Shown here: positions 10,851 to 40,578 of the stretch, in pieces
Numbering within the stretch: the stretch's first letter is position 1
Layout of the letters: each line of letters starts with the position of its first letter
NCBI GenBank assembly: GCA_033977485.1
Contig: CM066989.1
Span: 33,767,095-33,831,094, forward strand
DNA: 64,000 nucleotides
Source: Hydrangea macrophylla
Lineage: Eukaryota; Streptophyta; Magnoliopsida; Cornales; Hydrangeaceae
Direction: 5' to 3'
Made by a program: the position numbers and the translations under genes
The notes under the pieces: generated by a model
Database searches by the model: none
Seen by the model: only the letters and a program-made list of their open reading frames with translations
What the model was told of the DNA's origin: nothing

Positions 10851-13800
10851 ATGGATCCCCATAATCCTGACCAGATTGTCAGCGTCGGGTCACTCTTGGA
10901 ACCCGAGCTCCAAGAAAAGTTAATTCAGCTCTTGAGGAAAAATTGGGACATATTCACGTTGAATCACAAAGACATGCCCGGGATCGATCCACAAGTCATA
11001 TCCCACAAACTCAACGTCGACCCGGGCTTCCACCCGGTTAAGCAAAAGTGGAGGGGAATGGCCCCAGAAAGACAGAAAGTAGTCCGTGAAGAGATCGAGA
11101 AACTTCTCAGATCCCAGTCCATCTGCGAAGTATAATACCCCAACTGGTTGGAAAATGTTATTTTGGTAAAAAAAAGAGTAATGGCAAGTGGAGGCTTTGT
11201 GTAGACTTCACCAACTTAAACAAGGCATGTCCCAAGAATTGTTACCCGCTACCATGAATAGACCTCCTAGTGGACGCAACAATAGGCTACTCGCTCTTTT
11301 CATTCATGGATGCTTACTCAAGTTACAACCAAATCCATATTTATCGCGGTGATGAAGAGAAGACCTCCTTCATTACTGACCAAGGAGCTTACTGTTACCG
11401 GGTAATGCCCTTCAACCTCAAGAACGTAGGAGCAACCTACTAGTGCTTGGTCAAACATATGTTCAGGATCTGATCGCAAAAAGCATGGAAGTATACATTG
11501 ATGACCTACTGGTCAAGAGCTAGGATGAGACTGACCTTCTTGAGCACTTGACCAGAGCCTTTAGCATCCTTAGAAAATTCTAGATGAAACTGAACCAAGC
11601 AAAGTATGCATTCAGGGTCTCCCCCGGTAAGTTCCTGGGGCACCTAGTTAGCAGAAGAGGAATCGAGGCCAATCCTAAGAAAATCTAAGCCATCATCAAT
11701 ATATGATCACCCAGATCAACCAAGAAGTCCAGAGTTTAGCAGGACGGGTGGCCGTATTGAATAGATTTGTGTCCCGTGCAACCGACCAATGCTTACAATT
11801 TTTTATAATCCTCCGCAAGTCCTTTGAGTGGTCGGAAGAGTGTGAGAAGGCATTCTAAGAACTCAAGCAGTACCCGGTCTTGTCGCCGCTACTCTCAACG
11901 CCCATTTTGAGGGAAAAAATGTTTCTATACCTGACAGTATCACTCTTGGTGGTAAGCTCGACATTGGTCAGAGAAGAGCACAGGATATAGTATCTAGTAT
12001 ATTACACCAGTTGGGCACTCCAGGGTGCAGAAAACCGATATTTGCGCATAAAAAAGCTAGCCTTTTCTCTCGTCACCTCAACCCAACGACTCGCCCATAT
12101 TTCCAAGCTCATACCATAGTCATCCTCACAGATTAGCCCCTACGCAGGATTCTGTGCCTACCTGTATGTCTAAGAGGCTTTTGAAATGGGCCTTAGAGTT
12201 AGAAGAGTTTAACGTTACTTACAAGCCTCGAACATCAATCAAAGGACATGCAGTAGCGGACTTCCTAGTCAAGCTTACTTACCCAGAGGACCCAATCGAG
12301 GAGTCCACCCCACATGACCTACCGCCCAAGCTACAAATCGAGATCTCAACTTGGGTGCTGTATGTGGACAGGTCCTCCAACAAATAAGGCAGCAGGGCAG
12401 GAATTATCCTAACTAAACCCGAGAGAATTCAGCTCGAATACGCCCTTATGTTTGGCTTCCAAGCATCCAATAATGAAGCGGAATAGGAAGCTCTGCTAGT
12501 CAGATTACAGTTGGCGACCTCAATGGGTGCTCAGCAAGTTAAAGTGCATAGCGACTCCCAGCTGGTTGTCAACCAAGTCTTATAGCAATATAAGTCTAGA
12601 GAGGATAGGATGGTGGCCTACCTAACCCTAGTAAGGAATATTATTGGTGGACTCAAAGGGTTATCCATCACCTGGGTTCCAAGGGAAGAAAACACACGGC
12701 CCGATCGGTTGGCACGCCTAGCATCGTCTTTAGAGTCAGACCTCCAGGGAATAAAAGTAGAATAACTACCCGAGCCCAGTGTGTCCGTCCCAGAGTGTAT
12801 GGAGGTAGATCCGATCGACATGGGTCCTAGTTTGATGGACCCTATCGTAAAGTTCCTCACAAGCGGGGACCTCTTGACAGACAAGGCTGAAGCCCGACAG
12901 ATTAAATTCCTGGCATCAATGTACTACCTCGTTCATGGTGTACTCTATAAGAGAGGCTTTGCCGTACCTTACCTCTGTTGTATCCATCCTACTTAAGTTG
13001 GGGGTATCTTACACGAGATTCACGAAGGAGTGTGCGGAAGTCATGTCAGAGGACAGACCCTATCCTGAAGAGCCATGTTGTAAGGTTATTACTAGCATAT
13101 AATGGCCCGAGACTCGTAGGATTATGTGAAATGGTGCGATAAATGCCAGAGGTATGCAAGTATGATCAACTGGCCAGCAGAACTGCAGACCCCGATTCTC
13201 AGCCCTCGGTCGTTTGTTTAGTGGGGCATCGACATAATCGGACTGCTCCCTATGGAAAAGGGTCAGGTCAAGTTCGCCATTGTTGTAGTTGACTACTTTA
13301 CTAAGTGGGCAGAGGCCGAGCCATTGGAAACTATAACAAAAAGAGAATGGAAGGGTTCATGAAGATGAACATCCTCAACAGGTTTAGCATTTCCCGAGTA
13401 CTGGTCAGCGACAATAGACGACAGTTTGACACGCCGATATTCAGGAAATTCTACTCCAGCTATGGAATTTCAAGCCGTTACTCCTCTCATGACCATCCCC
13501 AGGTAAATGGACAAACCAAGGTAACTAACCGCACTATCTTGAAGTCCATCAAGGCCAGACTTGAAAAAGAAAAAGGACTCTGGGCGGAGGAGCTACCGAG
13601 CCTTGTGTGGGCCTATCGGACTACACCCTGAACCACTATAGGTAAGACCCCATTCTCGCTCACCTATGGATGTGAGGCCGTAGTCCCGATCGAGCTTGGA
13701 GTACCGAACTACCGAGTGGCACACTATAATAACCAAGGTAATGAGGAAGCCCTCAAAATAGAGTTCGACCTAGTAGAAGAGAAAAAAGATAGGGCATATC

Positions 13801-14066
13801 TCAGAATGGTAGCCTAGGATTAGAGAGTCTCGCAGTACTACAACAAGAAAGTAAAGCATCGTAGTTTCCAAGTGGGAGACCTGGTCCTCAAAGCAGTAAA
13901 CCAATCCACCAAAAATCCGAGCCACGGAAAGCTAAGGCCAAATTGGGAGGGGTCCTATAAGGTCATCCAGATTAATCGTTTGGGTACCTATTGGTTGCAA
14001 ACAATGGAGGGTCAGGACCTGCTGTACCCCTGGAATATGGAGCACCCACGGATGTACTATCAATAG
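10851..14066 (+). pseudogene. RT-RNaseH-integrase region of the decayed Tat element
   Basis: In order I see the RT lead-in (10851-11135), RT motifs LCVDFTNLNKACPK, FMDAYSSYNQI and a degenerate active-site region (YIDD, about 11490), the first RNase H (to about 12330), a second archaeal-type RNase H (12350-12740, YVDRSSNK, SDSQLV), and integrase (12980-13720, DYFTKWAEAEP, QVNGQTKV), ending near 14066. Many in-frame stops (for example at 11133 and 11454) and frameshifts make it non-functional. The double RNase H places it in the Tat lineage. Confidence 0.85.
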
Positions 14067-15110
14067 CTCAAGTTAGGGACAGTTAAAAATTAAAAGCATC
14101 CTTCTATAAATTGTAAGTTGTAATTTTCCAAGCAGCTCTTTCCGAGCCATCACAGTAGCTTTGTTAATTAATAAAATTTCATTCTTACAAATGGTATTCT
14201 GTGATGCGTTCTATTGGTAGCAAAAAGACCTCAGGTTCAACCCTAAGGCACTGACAAAGACGTAGGGTTCAACACCAAGGCACCAAAAGACCTAGGGTCA
14301 ACCCCCTCGGCATTTAAGACCACTATACTATAGATGGAAAAAGACCTCTACTCTACCTGAGGCACTATCTCCACTTAGGCCCATAACCTACAATGGGGGC
14401 AAACCCCCTAGGTGGTCTACAATAGAGGAGTTAAAAGACCCTAGAACTCCAACATTTTAGGTCAGTTACCTACAATAAATATCCCCATGACACTTGCGTT
14501 ACCAATGCTTAGGGGCAAGAGGGAATAATAGACTACAGGAAATCATATCGAGTAATCATAGGTCCTGGGGTTAACTAAGTATAAATCCTTAGACAACCCC
14601 AAGTGCCTATAATGCTCAGAGTTCATATACTAGGGTGTTGCAGGACCCAGGTAACTAGGTATAAACTCTTAAGCCAACCCCGAGTAGGTATTTATAGGAC
14701 TTAAGAACTCCCCGAGTACAAGTCTTGAAGCCATCCCGAACTCCTACAAATATCCCGACTGAGATCTAGAGACCTGTAATTTCCTAAGTGTCAAGTGCTT
14801 GAAAATTCCTTCCCTTTACAGATCCTTAGATAATCGAGTGCTCCCTACCAGTTACAGTTTCAAATCCTTTTTCTAAGGAAGGATTATGATAAGGCTAAAC
14901 AGCTGGTCGGGCATGGGCAGTTAGAAATAAACGAAGGTAATATAAATACAAAGTATGAACAGTTAGTGGAAAAAAGTGACCTCGAAAGGCCTTTTTCATT
15001 ACCAATTTAGAAAGAAAAGTACAATGTTTGGGGGCAATTATAGTAGCCACCCCACAAATATATATATGTACATATACACAAGTACGAGCTGGCCAGGAGC
15101 TCAGGCCGAT
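14067..15110 (+). other. 3' non-coding region with short direct repeats
   Basis: The region between the integrase end and the antisense ORF holds degenerate repeats: GGTTCAACCCTAAGGCAC and relatives at 14230-14300, and ACTAGGTATAAACTCTTAA with CCAACCCCGAGT relatives at 14570-14720. No ORF of interest. It belongs to the Tat element. Confidence 0.55.
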
Positions 15111-16367
15111 ACTTCAGTCTAGGGGGAAATCCACAATTACCACCTCGTCCCCAGTCCCCCCGACCTCTTCAGGAGAGGGCACCTCCCTAGCAGAGGCTTC
15201 CTTCTCAGCAGAGGCATCCTCTCCTGTAGGGGACCCCATATCACAGAAGTCGGACTCCACTCCCAAGAAGGTTGCGAGGTCCCATCCGGGATGGACCAAG
15301 GCCACCCTCTTTGGAAGAAGATAGCCTCGAACTCCTCCTCAGTAGTCTTCTCGGACTCCGCTTGGGCGGCGGTAGTGTCGTTCAGAGCCTTCTTCTCTGT
15401 CTCTGCGGCCACCAGGTTTTCTCGAGTGAGCTCTAATTTGGCCTGGGCAATTGCCAGACTCAGGGCCGCCTCTGTTGCCTTTTCTCTCTCCGCCACTAGG
15501 GCGAACTTTTCGGCTGCTAGCACCGACCACTCTGCAGGAAGAGCGGCCTTAGTAGTAGCCGCCACCTTAGCCAACTTGGGCTAGTGAAGCTCAGCCTCGG
15601 TCGCTAAGCAACAAGCTTGAAAGAGAGAGATGGAAACAAATTAGCCAAGGAAATAAGGGAAAAGATGAAGGAGACTGGGAAATGGAAAAAAGAGTAAATT
15701 ACTCACAAAGTTGGAGAGGTTATACAGTCACCCGATTAAGATTTGAGGGGCAATGCCCTATTACCTCTGGATGTTGTTTAGAAAGAGGGTTGCCCGGAGC
15801 CGTTCCCGAATCATCGTCGCGAACTCGGCCAAGGGCACCCCGATCAGGACATTCCCTGAGGGGGTTTTCTCAGAAGTCGTCACCTCAACCCGGGCAGCGG
15901 ACGTCCAAGCCAGTTCTTCGTGAGGCCCCCTCTGGATTCGCCTCACCTCTTGGTTGATAGCAACCTTTGGCCTCCTCCTCTTTCACCCGCACGTGCGGCA
16001 GTGGCGACCTTGATGGATTTAGGTTCCGAACAACTTTAAATCATGCACAGCGAAAAAAACATGGTTCAAATACTAATTGGCATGCTCAAATCTACTACTT
16101 ATCAATCCTATAGATGCGTACAAGAGAGGGACAAGAATTATACCTTGTGGTCTTAAAACCAATTCTAACTTTTTTTTCTTCCTTTAGTGTACATCATCTC
16201 CCACTAGGTTGTCTTCACCCTTATGTCTCCTATGAACGCTCCTGGAGTGACAAGGGTTGGTGGGAACCCAAAAGGTGAGGATAAGAAGGCTAAGGAAACC
16301 CTAAAACTATTTTTGCAGCTTTGTGTTACTAAAAACGATGGCCTTACTATTCTGTACGCAGCTTCCC

Positions 16368-16375
16368 TATTTATA
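16368..16375 (-). promoter_or_regulatory. TATA box of the copia solo LTR
   Basis: On the minus strand this reads TATAAATAGGGAAGC, a canonical plant LTR promoter. The palindrome cluster at 16408-16516 begins about 40 bp upstream of it. Confidence 0.6.
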
Positions 16376-16407
16376 CATATTCAAACCAACTTTAGAGTTT
16401 AATCCAT

Positions 16408-16516
16408 CGAAACTCTTTCGATCGATCGAACATTCGATCTAATGTTCTCGATCGAAACAAGTTCGATCAATCGAACTGAACCCGAGTTCAATCGATCGAA
16501 CCTTCAATCTATTGAA
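16408..16516. repeat. Palindrome cluster, TTCGATCGAA type
   Basis: The stretch is a chain of 14-bp dyads: TTCGATCGATCGAA (16417-16430), CTCGATCGAA, GTTCGATCAATCGAAC, TTCAATCGATCGAA and TTCAATCTATTGAA. All are centred on ATCGAT or GATCGA and all fall just upstream of the TATA box in U3. Confidence 0.8.
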
Positions 16517-18600
16517 ACTCTTTCAACTAATTGGTTCATCATCCTCAAATGTCTTTTCAAGCATTCTGGCGCATCTAAGAGTGGGACCTCCTAGGTTCTT
16601 TATTGTTGGCTCAGACCAGTTGTTAAGTCCCAGGATCAGCGAATTAACTAACTGATCAGTTAACGTTTACTCCATTATAAATGATAACTTCACTCCAACG
16701 CAAACAAATAAATCTGAAGTAATAACTAGACTTGTATGGTCTACTAATGTCCCTCTACCATCAGCATTCATAATCATATTCAGGTAGTTGGATAATTGTT
16801 ACTGTCAACCTGAATTATGAGTACATCTTTCATTCCTTGAGTCACATTCACCTCTCATGATTACTAAACATGTTGATAACTACTGTCAACAAGACTGTAG
16901 TTCTCAGTAATCAACTTGGTGACATTCTCAAGAGAATGATTACTCTTTATCAGAGGGTAGATTCTATCTTGACAATATATGTTCACAACCCTATGAATGT
17001 GACATACCCAAGATACCCAGGTGTTGATCTTTAAGACCTCATTGATTGGTAAGTCAAAGCAGTCACATCCATAGTTTGTGTCCATAATCATCTCAAGATT
17101 GAAAACACGTACCTTTGTACAAGTTATGAGTTCCTATCGATTGCTGACAGTTCAATATGTCAATAGGAATCTCATGGTCCATCAATGCACTCTGAGAACT
17201 AGCATATTAACTAAGAGTCACACTCTAGTGATTGAGATTCATCAATCCATCCAATGGTAGTTAATAATGCTAGAATGTATATTTGATGAGATGTCCAGTC
17301 TCATCATCCACTGTGACAAGTTCTAAGTATCAAATAATAGTAATTCATATCTCTCTTGTATGTATCTCATACATATATGAATTACCTACTATGATACTTA
17401 TAGACGACATCAATCATCTCATAACACATACATAAAGAAATGTAAATATGATATCCATATATAAAATGCCAAATGTCAAACGCGTAAATACTGAGTTTGA
17501 GGGCACAATCCCAACAGGCCTCTCTCGCCCTTGGGGCACTGGGGTCTCCCCTGGGAAATATCTCTATAGAGCCAGAAAATAAAAGTAAAAAAGAACAAGT
17601 CAGTAAAGTAGACAAAGAGATTGAGAGATTATGGACCACTTGTGAAGAACAAAAGCTTAAGAATCAGGGACTTACCAGGAATAATAGGTGGAAAGACTGG
17701 TGCAGGAAGCAAGACCCAGGGGCTCGAAGGTAATCTTTCGAGTTCTCGTCCGGGTCAGCAGATTGACAATGTTGACAGGCTACTAGTCTAGCACCCTTAT
17801 TCGATCCTGGCACTTGTCCGAGATGCTCGAAAGATCAGTAGATCTGGATGCAAAATAAAACGAGAGTCAGCCAATACTCAGGCAGCAAGAAAGCAAAATG
17901 GAAAGTAAAATGTAGACCTAAAACATATAACCTTACCCCTCAACTAACCCGCCTAGGCGGTCGGCAAAGGAGTTCCTGGAGCTTCCTCACAGAACACGAG
18001 GGTGGACACTTGGGAGAATTTATTCTTCTACCCCTTGTTATTGCTCGGGCATTTGTCTATAAATTTCTTACCCTGCTGAGCGCTCAGGGAAAAATAATTA
18101 ACCTCCCTGAACAACGGGAACGGTCGGTAAGGCCACAAGAACTCCTGGAAGGTCAGCTCACACCCAAAAAGTTAGGGCCAAAGGTGAATTGCCCCCATCA
18201 GGAATCTATGACCATTGGTGGCGAGATGCCCAGGAGCAAAACCAAGGTAGATCAGCAGGTCTCGGGCAAGTGAGTGGAGAGGAAGACGAAGGCCTGTGAT
18301 GAGTGCATCCTCGTAAAGGGTGACAAATCCTAGATGGCGCAAGTAGGCCTTGCCAGATGGCACGGTAAGTGAGAAGTGGTCAGGAAGGTCATACCTATCC
18401 CTAATTCTACCTAAGTCTGAAGCGAATAGATTAGTACAAGTCCCCTCACAAGAAAAGGCAACCTCAAGCCTATCTGAGACCGACGCTTCGCTATCCTACC
18501 CCCGCAGTTTAGAAGTTTCATAGTACCACTGAACCTCTTCCACATCGGATGCTTGGTCGAGAACTTTACCCTTACTATGGCGGTCAGACAGGGTCAATAA

Positions 18601-19524
18601 GGGAGGGTCCGGGCAAGTGCTTGGGCCCAGAGATCTCGAGTACTCTTTTTATGATCGAAAAAAGGAGTTGAAGTTAGAGTGGTACATCTCTAAGGTCCCT
18701 ATTCCTGTTCAGGGAACCAACTGACGCCCTAGGTAGGGGTCCAGAACTCCTAGCTTAAGGTAAAGAGGGGGAAGATTTAGAAGCCTTAAGGGTAAGGTGT
18801 ATATGGTCCGAGCGGTCAAGTAGCACTCAGAAAGGGAGGGCCTGGGACACACTGACCGACCAAACTATTATACTAGGATAAGGGAACCTCCCATCCTAAG
18901 GAAAAAACAAAACCTCAGAAAAAAGAAATCCCAGTCCCTCGCGAAGTCTACTAGGTTCCTATTCTCCAGATTTGGTAAGGAACCGAAGAAAGAAGAAGAA
19001 AAAGGGAACGAGTACAATGAACATAAACTAGCAAAGTAAAGACTTATAGAGAAGAGTGAACAGACAAATGGTCGAGAAGTTGAGTCAGGCACTTTTTCTT
19101 TGGGAACCGCTCAGTATTTTCTCTCTCAGGACAGTAGGAGAAATGAAGCTTTCTAAGTGTCCCTTATATAGGTAACACAAACAGCCCAAATGATCTTAAA
19201 TCCAACGATCCAGGAAGTTTACCACACAAAACCTCAACAACTAGCGTCCTCGAGCAGCCCAGGTGTCGCCCTAAAAAACGTGCACATTAATTGTGCGACA
19301 CTACAGATCGGTTCGATCACGACGGACTGGTCACCCTTGCACCTGCCTAATTGGATCTTAACCAACCAACCCTTTCTTGACACGTGGTAAGTCGCACCCC
19401 AAGCTCCCGAGGTATCAGACTGGGTTAATAACCTAAATTACCGAGGTGATCGGTCCAACCCTGAGGAGTAGTCCCGAGTTGTACAAATTTCAACCCTCAT
19501 TTGATGAAGCACCATTTTAGCCTT
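18601..19524. other. Tat element, region between aORF start and PPT
   Basis: This is the region upstream of the antisense ORF and ahead of the 3' LTR. A serine-phenylalanine-rich frame at 19092-18868 (minus) has no recognisable domain. A TATA-like TATATAAGGGACAC on the minus strand near 19170 could be the aORF promoter; this is inference only. Confidence 0.4.
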
Positions 19525-19540
19525 GGAAATGGGGGGCAGC
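19525..19540 (+). other. Polypurine tract of the decayed Tat element
   Basis: GGAAATGGGGGGCAGC lies immediately before the 3' LTR start TAATACGCAC. The AGGGGGCAGC form matches the polypurine tract of the young Tat element near 50223 (AAAGAGGGGCAGC on its strand). Confidence 0.75.
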
Positions 19541-20523
19541 TAATACGCACAAAAATATTCAAGCATTGAGAGCAAAGCTTTGCGACCACATCAGAGAGCA
19601 TGTAACACCCCGTATTTTTTTCTGATACAAAAATTCATGTTTAAATATGTTAAGGAAGCAACCTGAATTTTTACGTGTTATTAATTGGCTGTGTGCATTT
19701 ATATTTTTATGGTCATTGATTTTTTTGTGGTTAATTATTGGATGTTTGGGAATACATATTTAATACTAAAGAGTTTTTCTTTTAAAACAAAATAACATGT
19801 CCTTATTTAAGGAGTATTAAATACTATTTTCAATACATTAGCTTTTAGCCTGTGTGAGGGTGTCACTCTCGAAGTTTTAGAAATTGAATATTAGTATGGG
19901 TACATACTCTGTATTAAATACTTGGTTGTCCAAAAATCAGAGTGTGAGAGAGCACCAGGTTATCGAGGGACGGATCGTGTCGTTTCCAAGGAAGAAGGCC
20001 AATGAATATCCCGACCGGTATGTCAGGTCCCACAGATCCCAACCCGTGGATCGGGAATGACCCCCAAGCTTGGGCACAGCTAAGCCAGGCCCCAAGACGT
20101 GATCCAGAGCTTTCTAGACAGTTTTCTAGGCCAACTAGAAGACTAATGGAATATATGGATAGTTTCCTAATCCCATTAGAGAACTCGCATGATTTGTGTA
20201 AATCAAACCTAATCATATTTCATTGTCTTATCTATGCAGTTTTCATGTATGAGGAGGTCTCTTGCATGTATAAAAGAGACCCCTCTCACCCTTATGGGGG
20301 AATGGTTCATAATTTATGCAGTATACGCAACATCCTTATTCAGCCTGCCCGGTCGACCTCTGGTAGTTCCAGTCTCTTGTTGGTACACCAAAGGTTACCG
20401 GCCACATTAGAGTATAGTGAGAGTGTTCAGACACACGACGTAGGTCTCTTAATTAACAAGGCCGAACCACATACAAATCTTCTCTTCATCTCTTTTCTTA
20501 CATTATCCCAAAAATATTCACCA
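19541..20523 (+). mobile_element. 3' LTR of the decayed Tat element (interrupted)
   Basis: Homologous to 8012-8619 from TAATACGCAC to the end ATTCACCA, with a 346-bp insertion at 19601-19946. The copy at 20250-20300 also carries a short extra stretch relative to the 5' LTR. The 191-codon open frame at 20002-20577 lies in the LTR and is chance coding. The LTR is followed by another PBS rather than by unique DNA. Confidence 0.8.
19601..19946. mobile_element. 346-bp insertion flanked by an 8-bp direct repeat
   Basis: It begins TGTAACACCCCGTATTTT and ends CAGAGTGTG. The host LTR is split between two copies of AGAGAGCA (19593-19600 and 19947-19954), and one copy restores alignment with the 5' LTR. 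The start looks like a chromovirus LTR start, but the end lacks CA and the repeat is 8 bp rather than 5 bp. The class is unresolved: a truncated LTR or a hAT-sized duplication. Confidence 0.55.
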
Positions 20524-20936
20524 TCAGTTTGGCACCGTTTGTGGGAAACGACAGTTTTTCGAAAACAAATCTCTTGATTGATCACCATACCTCCCTGTAA
20601 GAATAAGAAAACTACTAAGAAAACCGACCTGGTGCCCCGACGCCGACAGCAACCACTCAGACCCTAGAACAAATCACCGCGACTCTTGCACAACTCTTGG
20701 AGGACCAGCGTCAAACCCAATAGCAGATTGAAGTCCTACTGGTCAGCAAAACCATCCCCCACAGGCCGGGTTGCGGCCAGGGAAAGACAAGCGTGGTTGG
20801 GAACCGATCAGGACACGACAACGCGCTCGGGCAGATTCGAGCCGTGTCACAAATGCCCGAGAGATCATTAACGATAGGCGTGACGCCAGGGGAGAGAGGC
20901 AAGAGCGCAAGACCTAGGAATTGGGCCTGGACCAAT
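20524..20936 (+). mobile_element. Partial second Tat internal region after the 3' LTR
   Basis: From the PBS (TTTGGCACCGTTTGTGGGAAA) through the first part of gag, this repeats 8620-9040 at the nucleotide level. The gag start codon is ATA here, and stops occur. Homology ends near 20936. LTR-internal-LTR-internal order means a tandem element in which the third LTR and most of the second body are lost. Confidence 0.75.
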
Positions 20937-21039
20937 CAAAGTTTCATTGCTAAAAACTTATTCTAAAGTGCATTTTTTTTAACTAATTAAGAAGATTTTT
21001 TAAAATCACAATTAACAAAAAAGTGCATTTACTTATTCA

Positions 21040-21941
21040 TACCCAACATTAGTTTCCAATCAACAAACAACGTAAAGAAATTGTATATCAGTTTCAAAAC
21101 AGGATAGACTTGATTTAGTTTGTTAATAATAAATAGACTTTTTTAGTTAGTTGAACTAAACTTGATAGACTTTTTTAGTTTGCTAATAATTTTTTCTTAT
21201 CTTATATCTAACCTAATGTTGCCACTAACAAAAATATCCAAGCTAACCAAACAAATCTTGTATATAAACCATGTATAGATTACAGTACTGGAAAGAGGAC
21301 TCAATACTTGGGTAAAAAAGCCACTAATGAAGTCAGCACATCATAGATCGATGCTTCTGGTAATTGATATTAGCTCCAAAGTCCAACCCATATCACAATT
21401 AAACAATAGAACTTTCCGTATTGTGTCACCAGAAGAATTTTTAGTTTATAACTTTTCAATTCAGTTGATGCCAGTGAATCAAAATATAACCAAGTCACCA
21501 AAATTTCAATTAACTAATGTACTTAGTCCCTTATTCATGTTCCATTTACGGAGTTCTAACTCCCAACCTTATAAGCAAAGTACAATTAAATTAAGGCTAC
21601 TAAAACTGGTTTTCATTAATTTGCCTCTGCAACCCCTGTCTGTCATATAATCTAGCATTCAATAACTTAACCATCGATCCCCATTTTTTCCTTCAGGTAA
21701 CAAAATGATAAAGTTGTACATTTGATTGCTAAAAAGAATCAACCGTTCATTTCCTTCAAATTCTCAAAGCTTGGGTATTAGCTTCCCTTTTCCATGTTTG
21801 TTACCTTAATTTCATTTTCAAAGTATTTCTCTGTCTTAAAATCAACACTCTTTTGAGACAAAGAAAAAGATAAAGAGAAGTACCATCAAGAGAGGAAGAA
21901 AATGACGTTCTCACCATGACCACATGGTTCTGATCATAAAA
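21040..21941 (+). repeat. Duplicated reductase upstream region, copy 2
   Basis: Homologous to 4504-6606 without either insertion seen there, so it records the pre-insertion state at both sites. It lies 0.6 kb upstream of the reductase start codon. No ORF is supported. The shared part ends at GGTTCTGATCATAAAA. Confidence 0.75.
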
Positions 21942-22131
21942 TGTGATAATAATATCTCTAGGATAATATTTCACCACACAATCTTTTGTTCACAATTCAC
22001 AATAGTGTGCCTTTCTCTCTTGTGTCATTATGGTTCCACTGACATCATATGATGATACAGGAAAGAAATAGACACTTTTATAGTTGTTAACATAAAGTTG
22101 TGTGAAAGTTATGAATGAAGTATTACTCTTA

Positions 22132-22413
22132 GGGTGCGTTTGATAAAAACTGAAAATTAAGTACTGAAAATTAAATGGTGAATTTAAGTGCTGAAAATTT
22201 TAAGTAATTTGTATTAGCAAAATTAAAAACCATGTTTCAAGAACTAAAATAGACCGTATTCAGTGATTATTTTCAGCAGAAAATTTTCACTTAACATTTT
22301 CAGGGGATTTTTTGCTGTTTTTTTAATTAAGTGGTACATTATCAAACGTACTGAAAAAATTAAGTACTCAAAATTTTCATTTTCACCACTTAATTAGGTT
22401 ATCAAACACACCC
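22132..22413. mobile_element. MITE in the proximal promoter
   Basis: The 282-bp element has inverted ends GGGTGCGTTTGATAA and, on the right, the complement of GGGTGTGTTTGATAA. Inner AAGTACTGAAAATTAA blocks are also inverted. The ends look PIF/Harbinger- or hAT-like, but no clear target duplication is seen. It lies only about 80 bp upstream of the TATA box, so it could affect expression. Confidence 0.6.
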
Positions 22414-22490
22414 TATACTTCAACGTAAACTGTCACACATAAAATGTGCTCTCCTCCATCCACGCAACTAAAGGCTATTACGACTCTGCA

Positions 22491-22497
22491 TATATAA
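22491..22497 (+). promoter_or_regulatory. TATA box of the alkenal reductase gene
   Basis: TATATAA lies 56 bp before the start codon at 22553, in the context GCATATATAATG. A transcription start near 22520-22525 is expected, which would exclude the in-frame ATG at 22520 or leave it at the very start of the leader. Confidence 0.6.
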
Positions 22498-22552
22498 TGT
22501 ACAGAGAGAGGCAGAGAGTGTGTGTTGGTTGTGTTGTAGTTCTAGAGAGAAA

Positions 22553-40477
<17,925 letters not shown>

Positions 40478-40578
40478 TAATTTGCGCTTACCATTATTAT
40501 TTACTGGATGCTATTATCAGATATCTCCTTTTTCCATAATCAAAGTTGGGGCAAGATGTTGACAATGTTCATAGGGGT

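Larger units (their letters stand above)
16011..17516 (-). mobile_element. Copia-type solo LTR (1.5 kb) inside the aORF
   Basis: On the minus strand it starts TGTTGGGATTGTGCCC at 17516, a start common in plant copia LTRs, and ends CCTAAATCCATCA at 16011. The flanks are GACCT (16006-16010) and GGCCT (17517-17521), a 5-bp target duplication with one mismatch. The aORF-like sequence resumes on both sides. No internal region is present, so it is a solo LTR made by recombination. Confidence 0.7.
15110..18600 (-). pseudogene. Antisense ORF (aORF) of the Tat element, broken
   Basis: On the strand opposite to gag-pol, 18363-18172 encodes LRLPLHSLARDLLIYLGFAP and GHRFLMGAIHLW, which resembles the plant family named putative gypsy-type transposon protein (transposase_28 type). 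The preceding frame has YDLPDHFSLT, and after a frameshift a segment like EFLWPYRPFPLFREVNYFSL follows (about 18165-18090). The C-terminal part, at 15574-15360, is alanine-glutamate-rich and coiled-coil-like. A copia solo LTR splits the ORF at 16011-17516. Such antisense ORFs between pol and the 3' LTR are known in Tat/Retand elements; their function is unknown. Confidence 0.65.

Noticed and set aside
20002..20577. 191-codon open frame
   Set aside because: It lies within the decayed Tat 3' LTR and crosses into the PBS; the 5' LTR copy breaks the same frame.
22520..22552. Upstream in-frame ATG of the reductase
   Set aside because: It would add 11 residues unlike the family and lies at the expected transcription start, about 25 bp after TATA.
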